From: Oxytricha trifallax | Taxonomy: Eukaryota > Ciliophora > Spirotrichea > Sporadotrichida > Oxytrichidae | Length of the DNA stretch: 64,000 nucleotides | NCBI GenBank assembly: GCA_000711775.1 | Contig: ARYC01000057.1 | Coordinates: 62,001-126,000 of the forward strand | Direction of reading: 5' to 3' | Shown here: positions 12,230 to 24,904 of the stretch, in pieces | Numbering within the stretch: the first letter of the stretch is position 1 | How the letters are laid out: each line of letters opens with the position of its first letter | Made by a program: the position numbers and the translations under genes | The notes under the pieces: generated by a model | Told to the model about the DNA's origin: nothing | Database searches by the model: none | What the model saw: the letters and a program-made list of their open reading frames with translations, nothing else

Positions 12230-15200
12230 TCAATGCTTAAATTTAATTGCAGTGCCGTTATTATAAGTATGAGTCTCTTCCTATCCAAAACGATCATCTC
12301 CAAAGAGTAACTCATCTCCCTCGTAATATTTCTAAGGATTTTTTGAGTAGCTTCCATAAATAATTTAGTCATTATTTTGTGCTTGTTTTGGCTGAAATTT
12401 AAGCTTTTTGTGTGCCACTAAATCTCAAATTAATTTACATAAAAAAACAAACAAATTAATAATGAGACAAGAAATTACAAAATGATAATCTTCCTGGTAT
12501 GTATCTACCTGACTGTACTGAGATTATTTAAAATCTTCATATTATTCGGGTTCGTTAGTTTACTCTTAATTTTCTTCTTCATCCTCTATTCCCAACTCAT
12601 TCCATTAAAATTATGTTAAATTCTAGACATTAAATTATGATATCCTGAATTTTGTGGTTAATGCTAAAATAAATTATAAAATTTACTAGTAACCTTGAGT
12701 TAAAATGATAAATTAACTCATCAAGATCTATATTAATGAAATCTAGTTTATTTTGCTGTTTCTTAACTTCTTATTATTGACGCTTCACTTATTATCTCTA
12801 TAGCTGTTTTTTCCTCTCTCTTTAAGTCAAGTACTCAGATTAGTTGTTATTGTTGTAATTTATTAGTAATTTATATATCTATGAATTTATATTTGAAATC
12901 TCAATTCACATATTTTGATTTTGATAATATTGTTTATGTGAATTTGAACATTTGATGATTGTTTCGATTTGGATAATATGTATAAATATATATTTATACA
13001 TATTTATTTGTAATTAAATTATTTGATAAAGATTGAAGTTTTTTCTCCAGAAGTTGCGTATCTAGCATGGATTTAGATGCTTCTATTATTTGCTACTACT
13101 AAATAATAATTTAAGAAAAATTATATAAATTTTAATTGATTAAATTATAATATTTGAATTATGAAGTTTGCTATTACTAATAACTGATAATTTTAGGATT
13201 ATTTTGGTGTACAATTTCAGATCGCATTTTAGGCAAGGTAGGGCGTGATGAATTTATCTAAGAAGCATTAAAATCTTCTAAGTTTGAAGTCATTGATTGA
13301 TTTTGTTGGTGCTTGGCATTTGCAAATTTATAGTAGGAGTATATAATATACAAATATATAACAATTTATCAAATTTATATAGATTGTTATAGAATAATTA
13401 TAGTGGGGTTTAATTTTTCAAATAAAATTCAAGTAAACTATGCATTTAATAAATAAAACATCTAAATTTATCATTATTTAGCAATTATTTTCTTGAGAAA
13501 TTAATGTCATCTGGATTTATGACATTTTAATGAACAGCTTGCGATGAATTATTCTTTGACTTTGAATTTCTCTTTTCATTTATATTTTTGCTTATCTCAT
13601 TCATAAATTTTAATGCTTTTTATTGCTTGTTTTTTAATGCTATATATATATATTATATTTAAATTAATAAATACTGATTAGGAAGAATATTAACTTCGTA
13701 TTCATTGATGCTTCCATTTAGTTTATCAATCGATGACATATTCTTTTTTAAAGTGTCTTCTAGTGGATCTATTAATATTTTTGTTTTAATTTTAATCAAG
13801 AACATTTATAACTATTATTGTAGTGTTTTTTATAACTATTTTATTACAATATAATTGTATATTAATCTCTAATAGGAGAACCTTCGATATCTAGCACAGA
13901 CTGTTTCCTGCTGTTCTTCTTGCTGTGCGTATCTTTCCCGAAGAGCTGTTAGAACTGGTTTTTAAAGGGGATATACTTCTTCCAAGATTATTGAGACACT
14001 CCGGATTGTGGTCTCTATGTGCTTTTGTTTGATAATGAGCTAGTTACTTAAGTTATTAATTAAAGATATGATATCGGAATTATTAATGAAATATTATGAT
14101 TTAGATAAATTAATTAATACTTAAAACTTAATTAAATAAGTTTTAAGTTATTTTGGAGAGAAAATCTTGCTGTTATTGTTTATGATATTCTTAAGCTTTA
14201 CTATTTCTGTTAGTTTTACTATATTTTATATCCTTAACAAGCCAGTCTTCGATGTCTCCCTGTATTTCAATAACATTCTACTACTATTCTTTTATTATAA
14301 AATTTATAGGAATTTTCAAGTTAGCTTTTATAAAATCAATTATAGACATAAATCATGAAATTTAAAGATAAATACGATATAATTAAATAATAGTAATACT
14401 TTAATTTTTGATCGTGCTAATTAATCCTGACTAAATTGTACTTCTAATTGCTATTAATTGATATAAATTGATTTGCCCTATTGTCATAACTACTCATCTA
14501 GTTCTTACTATTATTATAGTCTAGTTGATGTGCCATATATATATATATATATATCTATACTATTTATATAAACATTATATAATGATGTTTATTGTCAGCA
14601 AGTAGGTTATTTGAGTCATCGTAAATCTATAAATTGCTGATGTTTACGTTCTTCCCAGCAGGGGATTGAGGCTAGTTGTTTATCAAATTTTCAGCTTCGA
14701 GGTTTCTTACGGTCATACTCTCTCGACTGTGATTCTATGTTCTAGCTTAACATAATATAATTAACTATATAATTATTTACATTAGCTTGAACTTTGTCAT
14801 TTCTCTATGATTGATATTTAAGTTAAAGAATAATAATGTTATAAATATTTTCGTCTATTCTTAGCAATTTAACTGTCTTTACTAATGATTTAATTCTTGT
14901 GACTCGTATCAATTACATGATTATATAAATATTAATTTAAAATTAATTATGATTAATATCTTCATCAAGCATTAAATTTTAATTCAATGTTTTCTTAACT
15001 TTCTTACTAACATGTTTTATAATTATAAAAACGATTAAAAAATCATATTTATTAACATATTGCATCGTTTCCTATTCTTAATCTTATTCTTGGCTTTCAT
15101 ATATTCCTTGAACATTTTAGTTGTTACTTTTTTGATTTTTATAATTGTAAATTATGTCAGTGTTAAGTAGGTAATCACCTGTTCCACTTTAATTTGAAAG

Positions 15201-15600
15201 AAAATTCTCCATTTCTTCTTTTGATATCAATAGTAATATTTATAAATTGAGATTTTGTAAATTAATTTAATGATAAATTTATCGAATCAACTCATTTCAA
15301 TATAATAAGAAGAGTATTTTTATATTAAAATTGATATGTTTAAGTGATTTAGAGCGACTTTGTTTTGTCTGTTATTCTTAATAGCAATAAATATCTTACA
15401 TATAATATATCTCATAAAAAAAACTAAATAAATTATTAAAATCTTAGAGTGAGCATTTTATGAATCTAATCGTTTGGCACTATCCTGATTTAATTCCAAA
15501 GTCGTCATTATGCTGGTTTTGTTAATTTTATCGGCCTCAAATTAAAATGAATTCTCCTAGTTGTTTGCTTTAAAAAAATTATTTCATTATTGAAATTGAC
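12230..15600 (-). CDS. Highly fragmented hypothetical gene(s), many small MDSs
   Basis: At least eleven islands of protein-like sequence lie on the minus strand, separated by AT-rich DNA: about 15590-15450 (ADKINKTSIMTTLE), 15215-15170, 15125-15060 (MFKEYMKAKNKIK), 14730-14640 (MTVRNLEAENLINN), 14030-13870 (SVSIILEEVYPLQKPVL), 13775-13690, 13635-13495, 13325-13200, 12860-12700, 12610-12480 and 12430-12230, the last ending GDELLFGDDRFGQ and then TGA. Gln/Asn/Lys-rich and partly helical. All on one strand, so one gene with about ten IESs or two neighbours are both possible. Pointers were not resolved and no family was recognised. Confidence 0.45.
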
Positions 15601-15969
15601 ATACTGCACTAAATTATTATATAAAAATATTATATTAATTTTTATTGTTTTCTAAACTGCCAAAAACTACTTAGGTTTATACTCTGTCTTTCTTTCTCAT
15701 ATTTTGTTAATATCAAGATAATTTATTATATTTTATGAAAACTGTATAATGAACTTTTTAAGTCAATCTTTTGCAACACAAAAAGAGAATTTTTTCTCTC
15801 AATTCAACATAAAACATATTTCATATTGTATTTTATATTGAGAACAAATTTAAATTCAATTAAATTTAAATTGCAACAAGAGCATAAATAAATCTGACAT
15901 AAAGTTAATTAATAAAATGTACGATTTAAAACTAAATTTAGAAGTTTGTGAATATTTTATAAAAGTAGA

Positions 15970-16041
15970 GGGGTGATCCGAGAATTGAACTCGGGACCTC
16001 TCGCACCCTAAGCGAGAATCATACCACTAGACCAAACACCC
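15970..16041 (-). tRNA. tRNA-Pro (anticodon AGG)
   Basis: The reverse complement folds as a 72-nt cloverleaf: acceptor start GGGTGTT, D-arm with A-box-like TGGTCTAGTGG, anticodon stem TCTCGC/GCGAGA around the loop TTAGGGT (anticodon AGG), and a T-arm with GTTCAATTC (B box). CCA is not encoded, as in eukaryotes, and no intron is present. The acceptor stem has one T-T mismatch (pair 6-67). A run of T on the coding strand downstream would serve RNA polymerase III. In this lineage such genes sit on their own small macronuclear chromosomes. Confidence 0.95.
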
Positions 16042-16372
16042 ATGTTAAAGGTCTACCTGCTTTTCCAAATTATATAGTCCCATCAGATTCATTTGAATAT
16101 TACACTGTTTATTTAGCTATTTTCTTGTCACAGTCTTAATAGTATTTTACTAAGGCTGGTAATTATAAAGTCATAATAAAATTAATTTTACAAAACTATT
16201 AATGATAACTTAAGAACAGACTTAACTGTCTAGTTCAATTAATGATCTAGACAAATAAGATAAAAAGCTCTTTGAAATCATATATCCCTAAGAAAATCTT
16301 GTAAATTAGAATTAAAAGAAATCACCCGACGTTAAAGTAAAACAATCTAATACTTAAGTGCGTAGTAAACAA

Positions 16373-18253
16373 ATGATTTCTGCCTATTCAAATCAATAGA
16401 ATAGAGGCAGAAATATCAATTATAATGATAGTAGCAGTGGCTTCATAAATATCTCTTAATCGAGGAAGCAGAGTGAGAATAGTAAATAACAAATTTATGA
16501 TTATTCAGCAATCAGCAGCTTAAGTCACCATTCTAAGTTCATATAAGTCATGAGCTAATAGAAAACTTATCAGTAAAAAAATCAGGGACAATCACAGACA
16601 AGCAATGGGTTTTTTAACATACTTAATCGCAAGCAAAATTTAATAAGGAAAATGAACACTCATGGATAAAATTCGAAAGCCACTCTTCTTCATCAATAAA
16701 ATCAGAATGAGAGCTAAAATTAAACTACTTAAGAACTTAAATTTCCTTTGAGCACCACTTCAGCTCAAGTTTCTACAATTGATTAATCAGATTATCACAA
16801 TTACAAACCTCAAAGTAAAATGAAAATATAAAACACTCAGGCCAATTAAATTCAGATACCTTAATTGTACTATCAAAACTAGACACAGAAAAATCAAACA
16901 GTAAATGAAAGATATAAACTTCAATCAGCTTCTGGAGTTAGAAATAGTAAAATTTAGGACAATTTTAGAACTTAGAAGAAAGAATAGCAAAATTTAGATT
17001 TATAAAGAAAGCCAGAAACTGAAAGGAGAGCATCATAACTAAGAAAAACGGCTTAATTTGGAAATATTTTATAGTAAAATATTGATTCAAATAGGGAAAA
17101 GAAATCTTTAAACAGTTCTCTCAAAATTGCCTAGAATTTCTTTTAAACTAAACAAGAGTTTTCAAGCTAGAGAAACCCAAATTAAAGTTATAGAAAGCTT
17201 ACAATACCAAAAACTTCTCACTCTTAGTAAAGATACTAAATTCAAAGAAACTATAATGTGGACTTTAGCACAATATCTGAACCTTACAGATCACCTGGAG
17301 ATTATGAAATTCCTTAATTGATAGGAAACGATTAGATCTCATTATCAACTTTGAAAACTCCACCTGGGTTTTCCTTCCCTAAATAATAGAGAATTAAAAT
17401 AGATACAAATAAGTCAATGCTTGGAAGAAGGCAAAGTAAAGATTTCAAAAGATTTAATAATGAATCAATTTTGACAACAATTTCAATCACTCATTAATCA
17501 CCCTGTGTAGGGGATTATAATTTTGACTCACTAGAATTCAAATAGAAACAACCCAGATGTGCTATTGGTAAATCAGATAGATTTGAAGTGGATCGTAAGC
17601 TAAAATATGATCATCATAAATATCCATTGTAGTACTAATCACTAAATTCAAGTTTAATTGATTCTAGAGGTGGAGTGATTGGAAGTTAAACCCGTTTTAA
17701 AAATGAATATAAACCTTTTCCTGGTCCTGGAGAATATGAAACCCATATTTATAAATCTCTGAGTAAGGGAGAACTTTCAATTCTTGCTATGTCAGATTGC
17801 TTCAAGAATAATTATAAATAACCAGGACAAGCTATCTCAAAAATGATTTCACCAAGACAAACTTTATAGCCATTTAGTGCTTCTAGAGACACTTTAAATC
17901 ACTCTACTCGAGAACAATCGAATAAAGCATTTGCAAGAGAATATGCAAAAGATTTTGTGAATAAAGCAGGGCCAGGACCTGGTTGTTATAATTCTCAATA
18001 AAATTAAACAGTTATAGAAAAGAAAAACAATTACAGTATTCCAAAGGTAAAAAATAATTGTCTTTTTTATCCTTAATTTTAGAGCAACAGATAAATTCAA
18101 CTAAAAGAATTCTCTAAGGAGAAGAAAGTGCCGATGTCATATTCGGATATAAAGAATCATATAAATGTACTACTAAATTAATCATATTAATCTGGAGTTA
18201 AAATTCCTTAATCTAATGCTAGATTCGATCCTAGAAAAAGTAAGATAAACTGA
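16373..18253 (+). CDS. STPGR (SHIPPO) repeat protein, one MDS, one intron
   Basis: An uninterrupted reading of 615 codons from ATG 16373 to TGA 18251, with a 36-nt intron at 18047-18082. The N-terminal half is Ser/Asn/Gln-rich. The C-terminal half has spaced Pro-Gly motifs of the sperm-tail PG-rich repeat: SPCVGDYNFD, PFPGPGEYE, GPGPGCYN, plus degenerate copies (PYRSPGDYEIP). Proteins with this repeat (ODF3/CFAP type) line ciliary microtubules, fitting a heavily ciliated cell. No IES is needed. A single in-frame ATG near the front was chosen; an upstream extension is open but has no ATG. Confidence 0.85.
18047..18082 (+). other. Intron, 36 nt
   Basis: GTAAAA..TTTTAG between an AAG codon and AGC; total coding length becomes a multiple of three only when it is removed. 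Confidence 0.85.
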
Positions 18254-18469
18254 TTTTTTTTAAATTAATTTAAAGTGACTTCACTTCATGCAAATTTATG
18301 GAGAAAAGGCATAGTTATGAATTGAATCATCAAATTATTTGAAATTATTATACATCGTCAACTATATTTTCCATCCAAGTCATGAAATGTCAGGGAATAC
18401 AGTAGTTTTTAAAAATAAATTAAGCCTTTTATTATATAATACTTGTATTACTTAATACTTAACAGAGCA

Positions 18470-21400
18470 ATGGAATTCAGACATAAAGCTCATCTTTCCC
18501 AAACAAATAAATCCCATAAGAAAAACAGATCTAAGTCTGGTGGTAAAATTGAGGTAACTTATTTCATATCCTTTGTAACAAACTTCTTTATTAGACTAAA
18601 ATTAGAACTCTGATTAGTTCATCACATGGTTTAGTTAGCAAAGATCAGAGATTTAATATGCAAAATGAAGCCAGAAAATTAAAGAGAGAAGAAATGATTA
18701 TGAAGCGTAGAGGTCTGAACTTTATCTCAGATGCTGCAGTTGAAAATTTAGACGATTAATCTGTGTCAGTATTGGAATAGGAGGTAGATAATGTTGCACC
18801 CAAGATCGTTGGTATTCTTGGATTGAATAGTGCATGTGATATATCAGGATTGAGAGCAGAAATGATTAAATATTGCTGTGAATATCAGCAGACACTTAAT
18901 AAGAGCAAACATGACAAAAATCAAGTGGAAGAAGTAAATATTCATGATGACCAATTCAAGGCATACCTCTGCCCTAATCCAGGCAGTTCTAATAACTTCG
19001 GAAGCAAGAAATAGAGACTTATATTCTTAGAAATAAATAGAGATGATGATAACTCCGTATTGGAAGTCGGTAAAATTGCAGATTTAATCGTAGTTGTAAT
19101 GTCATGCAGCGAAAGTGATTCTAAGGGATTGAAAGTAGATCCAGATAGATTCTCTAATGCTATTGATGAGCAGGGATATAAGGCTTTAAGTTTATTAAGA
19201 TCCTCAGGTTTACCAGGTCTCATCGGTGTCTTATAACATTTAGAAAGACAAAAAAGTTCAAAGCAACCTTAACTCAGAAAATTGTTCCAGAGGTATTTCG
19301 AATCAGAGTTCACAAACAGACATAAATTTATGAACATAAACTTGCTGAATTCTTAAACTGATGTAAATGCACTGTTGAGATAAATCGCAGTTATCTATCC
19401 AGAAGATATTACATGGAGATAGAATAGATCTTACATGCTTGGAAAACTTTCATAAATCTAAAATAATGAGCTACATGTGGAAGGTTATATCAGATAAAAT
19501 TTCCTTAATGCCAAGAGATTAATACACATCACTGGAGTAAACAGTCATTTAGCTTTCAAGATTAAAAGAATAGAAATTGCCTCAGACCCTTGCCCCATGA
19601 AAATCAGCAGCAAAGAGAAAGAGAAGATCATGTCAACTTCTAAGGCTTAGAGTATAGTACAGAGTAGAAAAGCTTCAAGAAAGGGTTCCATGGATGATGT
19701 GAGTTAAAGCGCATCTGTTGCAGGGGATAACGTAGGCAGAGTAATTTAACTTGCCAAGGATCTAGAACGTGACCCCGCTTCGATAGAAAACAACCCAGGT
19801 CTCTTCTGTGCCGAATAAACCTGGCCAACTGAAGAGGAAATGAAATCATCTAAGCAGTCAAAGAAGACAAAGCAGCAAGATGACGACGACATGCAATTGC
19901 AATAAGCCGAACATATGAACCTTGAATCTTCATATCCAGTAGCTTAAGTAAAAACCGGACTTGAGGAAATGTTTGATAGAATGGAAATTAAGGTGATTGG
20001 TGGTAAAAACGAAGACAATAAGTCCGAGAAGAGCATGGAAGACTTGGAGGATGATGACGATGAAGATGACTTGAATAACACCATGTATCAGGATGATAAT
20101 AAAATTGGAGGAAGACATTTCATTAAATTTTAGTTATACAATGAAGACTAAATTTTTTTAAATAACATAAATTATAAAATTTAGAATAAATAAATAACAC
20201 TTTGTCATGAAATAATAAAAAGTTATTATAATGAGATGTAAGGGGACAATTTATTTATATTTCATTGCTTAAATTTATATAAAAGGCTAATCATAGCAAG
20301 AATAACCTTTATTCTTCAATTATTTATGTTATTTTATAATATGGCGAATAACTAATAAAATTATATTAATACCGATAAAATGGAAAAGTAAAATCATTGA
20401 TTTATTATTCTTTATATCTTGCATTGTAATTACTATCCCTTTCCTAAAATTTCTTAAAAGCATCAGAAATACACAGATTTAGAAAGCAGAGACAAAGACG
20501 ATATGGACTTCCCCGATGAAGTTGATACACCCCTCGACATCGAAGCAAGAAAGAGATTCTACAAATCAAAAACTCACTTTTTAATACTCTCACAAGTAGT
20601 TGTACTTAATTTTTTCATGAATACAGAGGAATAAAATCGATAAAGAATTGTGACTGGGACCCCTATGAAAACCTTCCACCCAGTTACTCTAAAATCTGGC
20701 GTTTCCAAAGCTATCAATAAGCCCACAAGGACTCTGTCCTCCAAACCATCGAAGAGGGTCTCCCACTCAATGGAACTTACCTAAGGTTAGTACTGGAAGT
20801 TGATGATCAAACTCTCTTGAGCAATGCCGATATTTTGCAATAAGGGAAAGCATTGATCTTATCAACTCTATTCCCACATGAATGCAAACTTAATACAGAA
20901 TTAATTATACTATAATTAATGAGATTAAATGCTTATTTCATTACAATGAATGTGGATTTATTAATAACTTAGTGTTATGCATTTCAAGATCTAAAGAAGC
21001 TTCGAGAACAAAGAAACCGTTGAAAGTATAAAAAATAAATGAAATAGTAATTTAGATGCTATGATAAATTAGTTATAAATCAGAGCTAGAAGTTCATTTA
21101 TATCCCATATAAAAAAAGTTTGAAACAAATTAATTGGGATATTAGAAAATTGACCATAATATATAATATAATCTAAATTTAATATAATTCATATTGTGTA
21201 TTGTGAGATGTTAAATATCAAAAACTAAAAATAAATACTTTAGGGTTTATATTGTGGTTTCAGAAAAATGACTATAAAACCAGTCTTCAGTATCGAGACT
21301 ACTCCAGGTGGTCACGCAGGTACAGGTGAAAAACTAAAATATATGAGGTTCTTAAGACATGATATGAGTAGTATTGCTTCAGCTTTCTGCCCAATTGTGT

Positions 21401-22016
21401 TTATTAATAACTACAAATTTTTGATTTATTTATCTCTATACATAATCAAACTAGTTTTTGTTTGCACCTTGCAAGATTTTGATGTTCAGAAAAGACAAAG
21501 AAACAAGTCAATTGAGTGTTATAGCAACAGGTGTGGCTCTACCTCCAAACCCCCTTGCAATTATTTTGAAGAGAATTATTTTGACTGGGTATCCCTTGAA
21601 GGTGCACAAAAAACGCGCTGTTCTTCGTTACATGTTCTTCAATCCAAAGGACGTTAAGTATTTCAGACCAGTTGAACTATACACTAAATTCGGTTTAAGA
21701 GTAAGCTTTAGTTAGTTTGCTTTGAGTTTGATAATAAAGCAATAGTATTTCATGAAAATTACCTTGATTAAATATCTATTGGAAGAGCCTATGATAAGCT
21801 TTCATTTCGTGTTTATATAATAATTTATAGGGACACATTAAAGACTCACTAGGAACTCACGGTCTTTTCAAAGCACAGTTTAACGACTTCATGAAATAAA
21901 ACGATACAGTCTGCATGCCACTTTACAAAAGATAGTACCCAGTATGGTTCGAAAAGACATGGACTGGATAGGAGCCAATTAAAGAAGAGGAGGAAGATCA
22001 AGAAATGAACAACTGA
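18470..22016 (+). CDS. TSR1: TSR1, pre-40S ribosome assembly factor, germline gene with 6 IESs
   Basis: TSR1 is a GTPase-like but non-catalytic protein of the late nuclear/cytoplasmic pre-40S particle. Seen: basic N-terminus, domain start KIVGILGLN, the AARP2CN-type region (about 19350-19480, PEDITWRQNRSYML), an acidic linker, DFPDEVDTPLD, NCDWDPYENLP, then the C-terminal block LYCGFRKM, VIATG, RYMFFNPKDV, LGTHGLFKAQF. Each lines up in order with human TSR1. Two introns (18554-18594; 21701-21830, the latter itself holding an IES) and five further IESs must go. Removing all leaves 2649 nt, 882 codons plus TGA 22014-22016; animal and yeast proteins are about 790-800 residues. Identification is firm. 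Confidence 0.95.
18554..18594 (+). other. TSR1 intron 1, 41 nt
   Basis: GTAACT..TTATTAG between GGKIE and TKIRTL; removal keeps the frame open. Confidence 0.85.
20136..20473 (+). other. TSR1 IES 1, 333 nt, pointer ATACA
   Basis: ATACA at 20136-20140 and 20469-20473. The insert carries an in-frame TGA. Excision joins FIKFQLY to TDLESRDK in frame, just before the conserved FPDEVDTP. Confidence 0.8.
20560..20625 (+). other. TSR1 IES 2, 62 nt, pointer TACA
   Basis: TACA at 20560-20563 and 20622-20625. Removal of 62 nt corrects the frame and gives ARKRFYRGIKSIKNCDWDP, matching the family sequence around RGLKSF. Confidence 0.9.
20887..20971 (+). other. TSR1 IES 3, 79 nt, pointer AACTTA
   Basis: AACTTA at 20887-20892 and 20966-20971. 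Excision gives PHECKLSVMHFKIQRS, matching the family pattern (YEQKMSVLN); without it the frame is wrong. Confidence 0.9.
21037..21232 (+). other. TSR1 IES 4, 192 nt, pointer AAAT
   Basis: AAAT at 21037-21040 and 21229-21232 in the same codon phase; the insert contains in-frame TGA codons. The join gives VESIKNKQILQGLYCGF. The pointer is short and AT-only, so the exact border may differ. Confidence 0.6.
21398..21463 (+). other. TSR1 IES 5, 61 nt, pointer TGTTT
   Basis: TGTTT at 21398-21402 and 21459-21463. Removal joins AFCPIV to FAPCKILMF. A GT..AG intron reading of nearly the same stretch is possible but leaves extra residues and a non-standard donor. Confidence 0.8.
21702..21802 (+). other. 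TSR1 IES 6 inside an intron, 93 nt, pointer TAAGCTTT
   Basis: TAAGCTTT at 21702-21709 and 21795-21802. As it stands the intron is 130 nt (21701-21830); after excision it is 37 nt, the size of its neighbours. The pointer covers bases 2-9 of the intron, so it carries most of the 5' splice site (G|TAAG). Confidence 0.85.
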
Positions 22017-22254
22017 AAAGCTCTAAAACACCAATAATTAATATCAACTATTTATTAACTTTAATTAAATTAAACGATAGTCATTTTCTGTCAAAACATA
22101 TACAGGTATGAACTTATTAATTAGTTTTAAGAAATTTGATGTAAATTATAAATAATTGTATAAATTTTGGCGAAGATGAAGAATTAAACGACTAGTAAAC
22201 TTAAATTTTGAGATAAATATCTATAAATTATTAAAAGCAACATTTAAATATTTT

Positions 22255-24130
22255 TATGAGTACAGCAGGCTAACCAAATCTGTAAAAATTCTTGAACTCC
22301 AATAATTCAAAAGCTCAAGCAACACATTAGATTACAATCTTATATTCTTATTATGTTATTTACTTTGTTTAATACAAGTCCAACTTCATTAAGAACTATT
22401 AACTCCCCGCATCAAGACTATAACTATCAAAGGTCAAACAATAAAAATTCAAATCTCTCAGCAAATTATTAATCACAAACCTTATTTTCAAATCATTCTA
22501 AGTCGACTAGTGACTTACCACTGCAGTCTAATAATAATGTTAGACGTAGAAACATCATAGGATAAGATTTGAATATAAAAAGCAGTAAATAATAGATGAT
22601 ATAAGTTGATGAGTAAAATCAGGAGAGCGTAGCTTCTCCATTTAAATCAGTTCAACCAAATAGCTTAAATCAAAACAACTCAAAATCTAATTATCATAGC
22701 AATTTCATAACATCATAGTCAACAGCCTCATTGAACACTCATAATGTTAAATTCACTCCATTGACTTCAAATCATTCTAATTAATCACTGTTTAGTGGGC
22801 AAATCAAATCTTAGAGATTTAATACTGATTCATTCTAACTTTAAGCAAATAAAGGTGATCACGGTGAGTTACAGCAAGATATTCTATGATATAAAAAATG
22901 ATTTCTTATTTTATGTCTTTATATTATCCTCAATTAATAGCCAAAACCAGGGGCATTTAGGTTCAAATAAAAATAACAATAGTAATATCAAATCGAGTAT
23001 ATCAAGGCATAATGACTCATAAAAATAGAAAAACCTGGCATAAAGTTAATCTCATAAAACTGGGTTAAGTATTGGCTCTGGCATTTCCTATCAAAGCTCT
23101 GTTCATAAGAAAAGTTTGAACAATTTGAATTATTTATCTGTTAACAATAGATTCAGCCCACCAAGATTGGATCAAATCAAGGAGAATTTGGAATATGAAG
23201 GGTTGGAAGATTTAGGCCAAAATTAATAGAAATTTCAGTCGTAGCAGTAGATCAACCATAAATTGAGATAATTTGTATAAGTTAATGCCTAAACTAATTT
23301 AGCAAAGATTAAAGATGTTGGAAGAGCTTTTTATTAAAAAAAATATTTTTAATAAATAACTTAAAAGTAAAGAGAATTTTCACCATTAATGCTAAAAATG
23401 GCTTATGAATATAATCCTTTATAAACATCAAGAGTTAATAATTTAGTAAAACTTAGTTATTAATAGTTTTAGTTAATTCTTGAAATAAGACTTAACTTTT
23501 AATCTAACTATCAATACTTATATAAAGTTCAAAAAGCCTTAAAATGAAAACCCTACATATATCTCTTTAATATTAAAAGTTAAGGGTATTTCCTAAACAA
23601 ACAATTATTCTTTAAAAAATGCTTAAATATTAGCAACTTATCAAGGAAAATTTTTTATAAAATATAATATTTCTAAATAAATTTATTTATAGCAGTCCTT
23701 TGTAAATCCATATTGAAAAAAAGTAAGGTATAATTATTGGTTTTTTTAAATTGCAGTTTTTCAATAGTTAATAATAATATTCAAAATAATTCGAGAAATC
23801 ACCAATAATCTAAAACTGTATACCAAAGTTTCTCACCATTTAGAGACCAATAAAATCACCAATAGTAAATAAGGTCTTTAAGTCCCACTTATAACTTTTA
23901 ATCTAGTAAGGAGACTAAATTTCAAAATAAAAAGCCTCAAAGCAAATTGATTTAATATGATATTGTTTAATTTATTTTTCCAAATGGTTTTTAAAAGAAT
24001 AATAGCTAATTAAAACTTAAAAAAATAAATAGGATTTTTCACCAATAAAATCTCAGCTAAATCATGATTCAACTGATCGATCCAAATCTCTTGATTCTAA
24101 ACTATTGATATTGTTTAGTATATACATTTG
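22255..24130 (+). CDS. Ser/Asn/Gln-rich hypothetical protein with IESs
   Basis: From about ATG 22257 (MSTAGQPNLQKFLNSNN) several open segments follow in shifting frames: a Ser/Asn-rich stretch (about 22378-22860), a second (about 22915-23330, with GSGISYQSSVHKKSLNNL and RFSPPRLDQIKENLEYEG), and later Gln/Lys-rich pieces to about 24110. Between them lie AT-rich inserts. Pointers were not resolved, so exon order is as read and boundaries are approximate. No domain recognised; resembles other low-complexity spirotrich proteins. Confidence 0.45.
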
Positions 24131-24430
24131 GGATATTTTTCTTTAAAAAAATCTTGAAATTAAAAATTAGGAATATTGTGTTTTTTAATGTAAAATTAAC
24201 ATGTTATCTATTTAATAGCAAATCATTCGAAACTTCTTCAAGAAACATATCATTGCATTTTTTCTTGGGATTGAATTAAGTTAATATCACTCATATGTAA
24301 AGATAACATTTACAGTTTATATTTAATTTAATCTAAATGTACTCTCCTTTATTTATTAATAATTCATTAGTTATATCTGCATAAAAAAACATAAAAATTT
24401 CCCCTAACATTATCTATTTTAACTATAATA

Positions 24431-24904
24431 ATGCAAGAATTTGATAGGTTGAAAGCTCAGCACACGCTTGAAATTTCAGACTTAAAAAGATAAGTGGCAG
24501 ATACTGAGAAAAGGTTTGTACTTTTGTGGGAACACTTAAAAGACAACAGTAAGAAAACTGATCTAAAATTTTAGTAAATATTTAGCCAGCTGAATGATTC
24601 TCCAACAAAAAAGCAATCAGGAAAACCAAATAATTAAAAGACACATTTTAAACAGCTGAATTCAATCAAGTAATAGACATAGAATGTTCATGACTAGGGA
24701 GTAGAATTGTAAAATAAAAAGTATGAGGACGTTTTGAATATTAACAATTCGTTCGTCACTCCATTGTAAAACAGTGAATCAAGACAATTTTTGAATTAAA
24801 AATCTAAAGAATTTTTATTAATATATAAAGTATAAGGGGAATCTTTGGGAAAAAAATTTACTCCTATAAATGTATTCCTTAACTTAATTATAAACTTATC
24901 TTGA
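24431..24904 (+). CDS. Small coiled-coil protein
   Basis: A single frame of 158 codons from ATG 24431 to TGA 24902-24904. The first 55 residues (MQEFDRLKAQHTLEISDLK onward) have heptad spacing and high Lys/Glu, as in a coiled coil; the rest is Asn/Gln/Ser-rich. The last 25 residues, after KSKEF, are AT-rich and may be non-coding if an IES or intron starts there. Function unknown. Confidence 0.55.

Noticed and set aside
21031..21240. 10-bp pointer AAAAATAAAT for TSR1 IES 4
   Set aside because: The two copies are in different codon phases, so joining through them breaks the frame; the shorter AAAT pair fits.
21397..21454. 58-nt GT..AG intron in TSR1
   Set aside because: Its donor (GTGTTT) is unlike the other introns and it leaves two extra residues; the TGTTT pointer pair at 21398/21459 gives a better match to the family, so it is called an IES.
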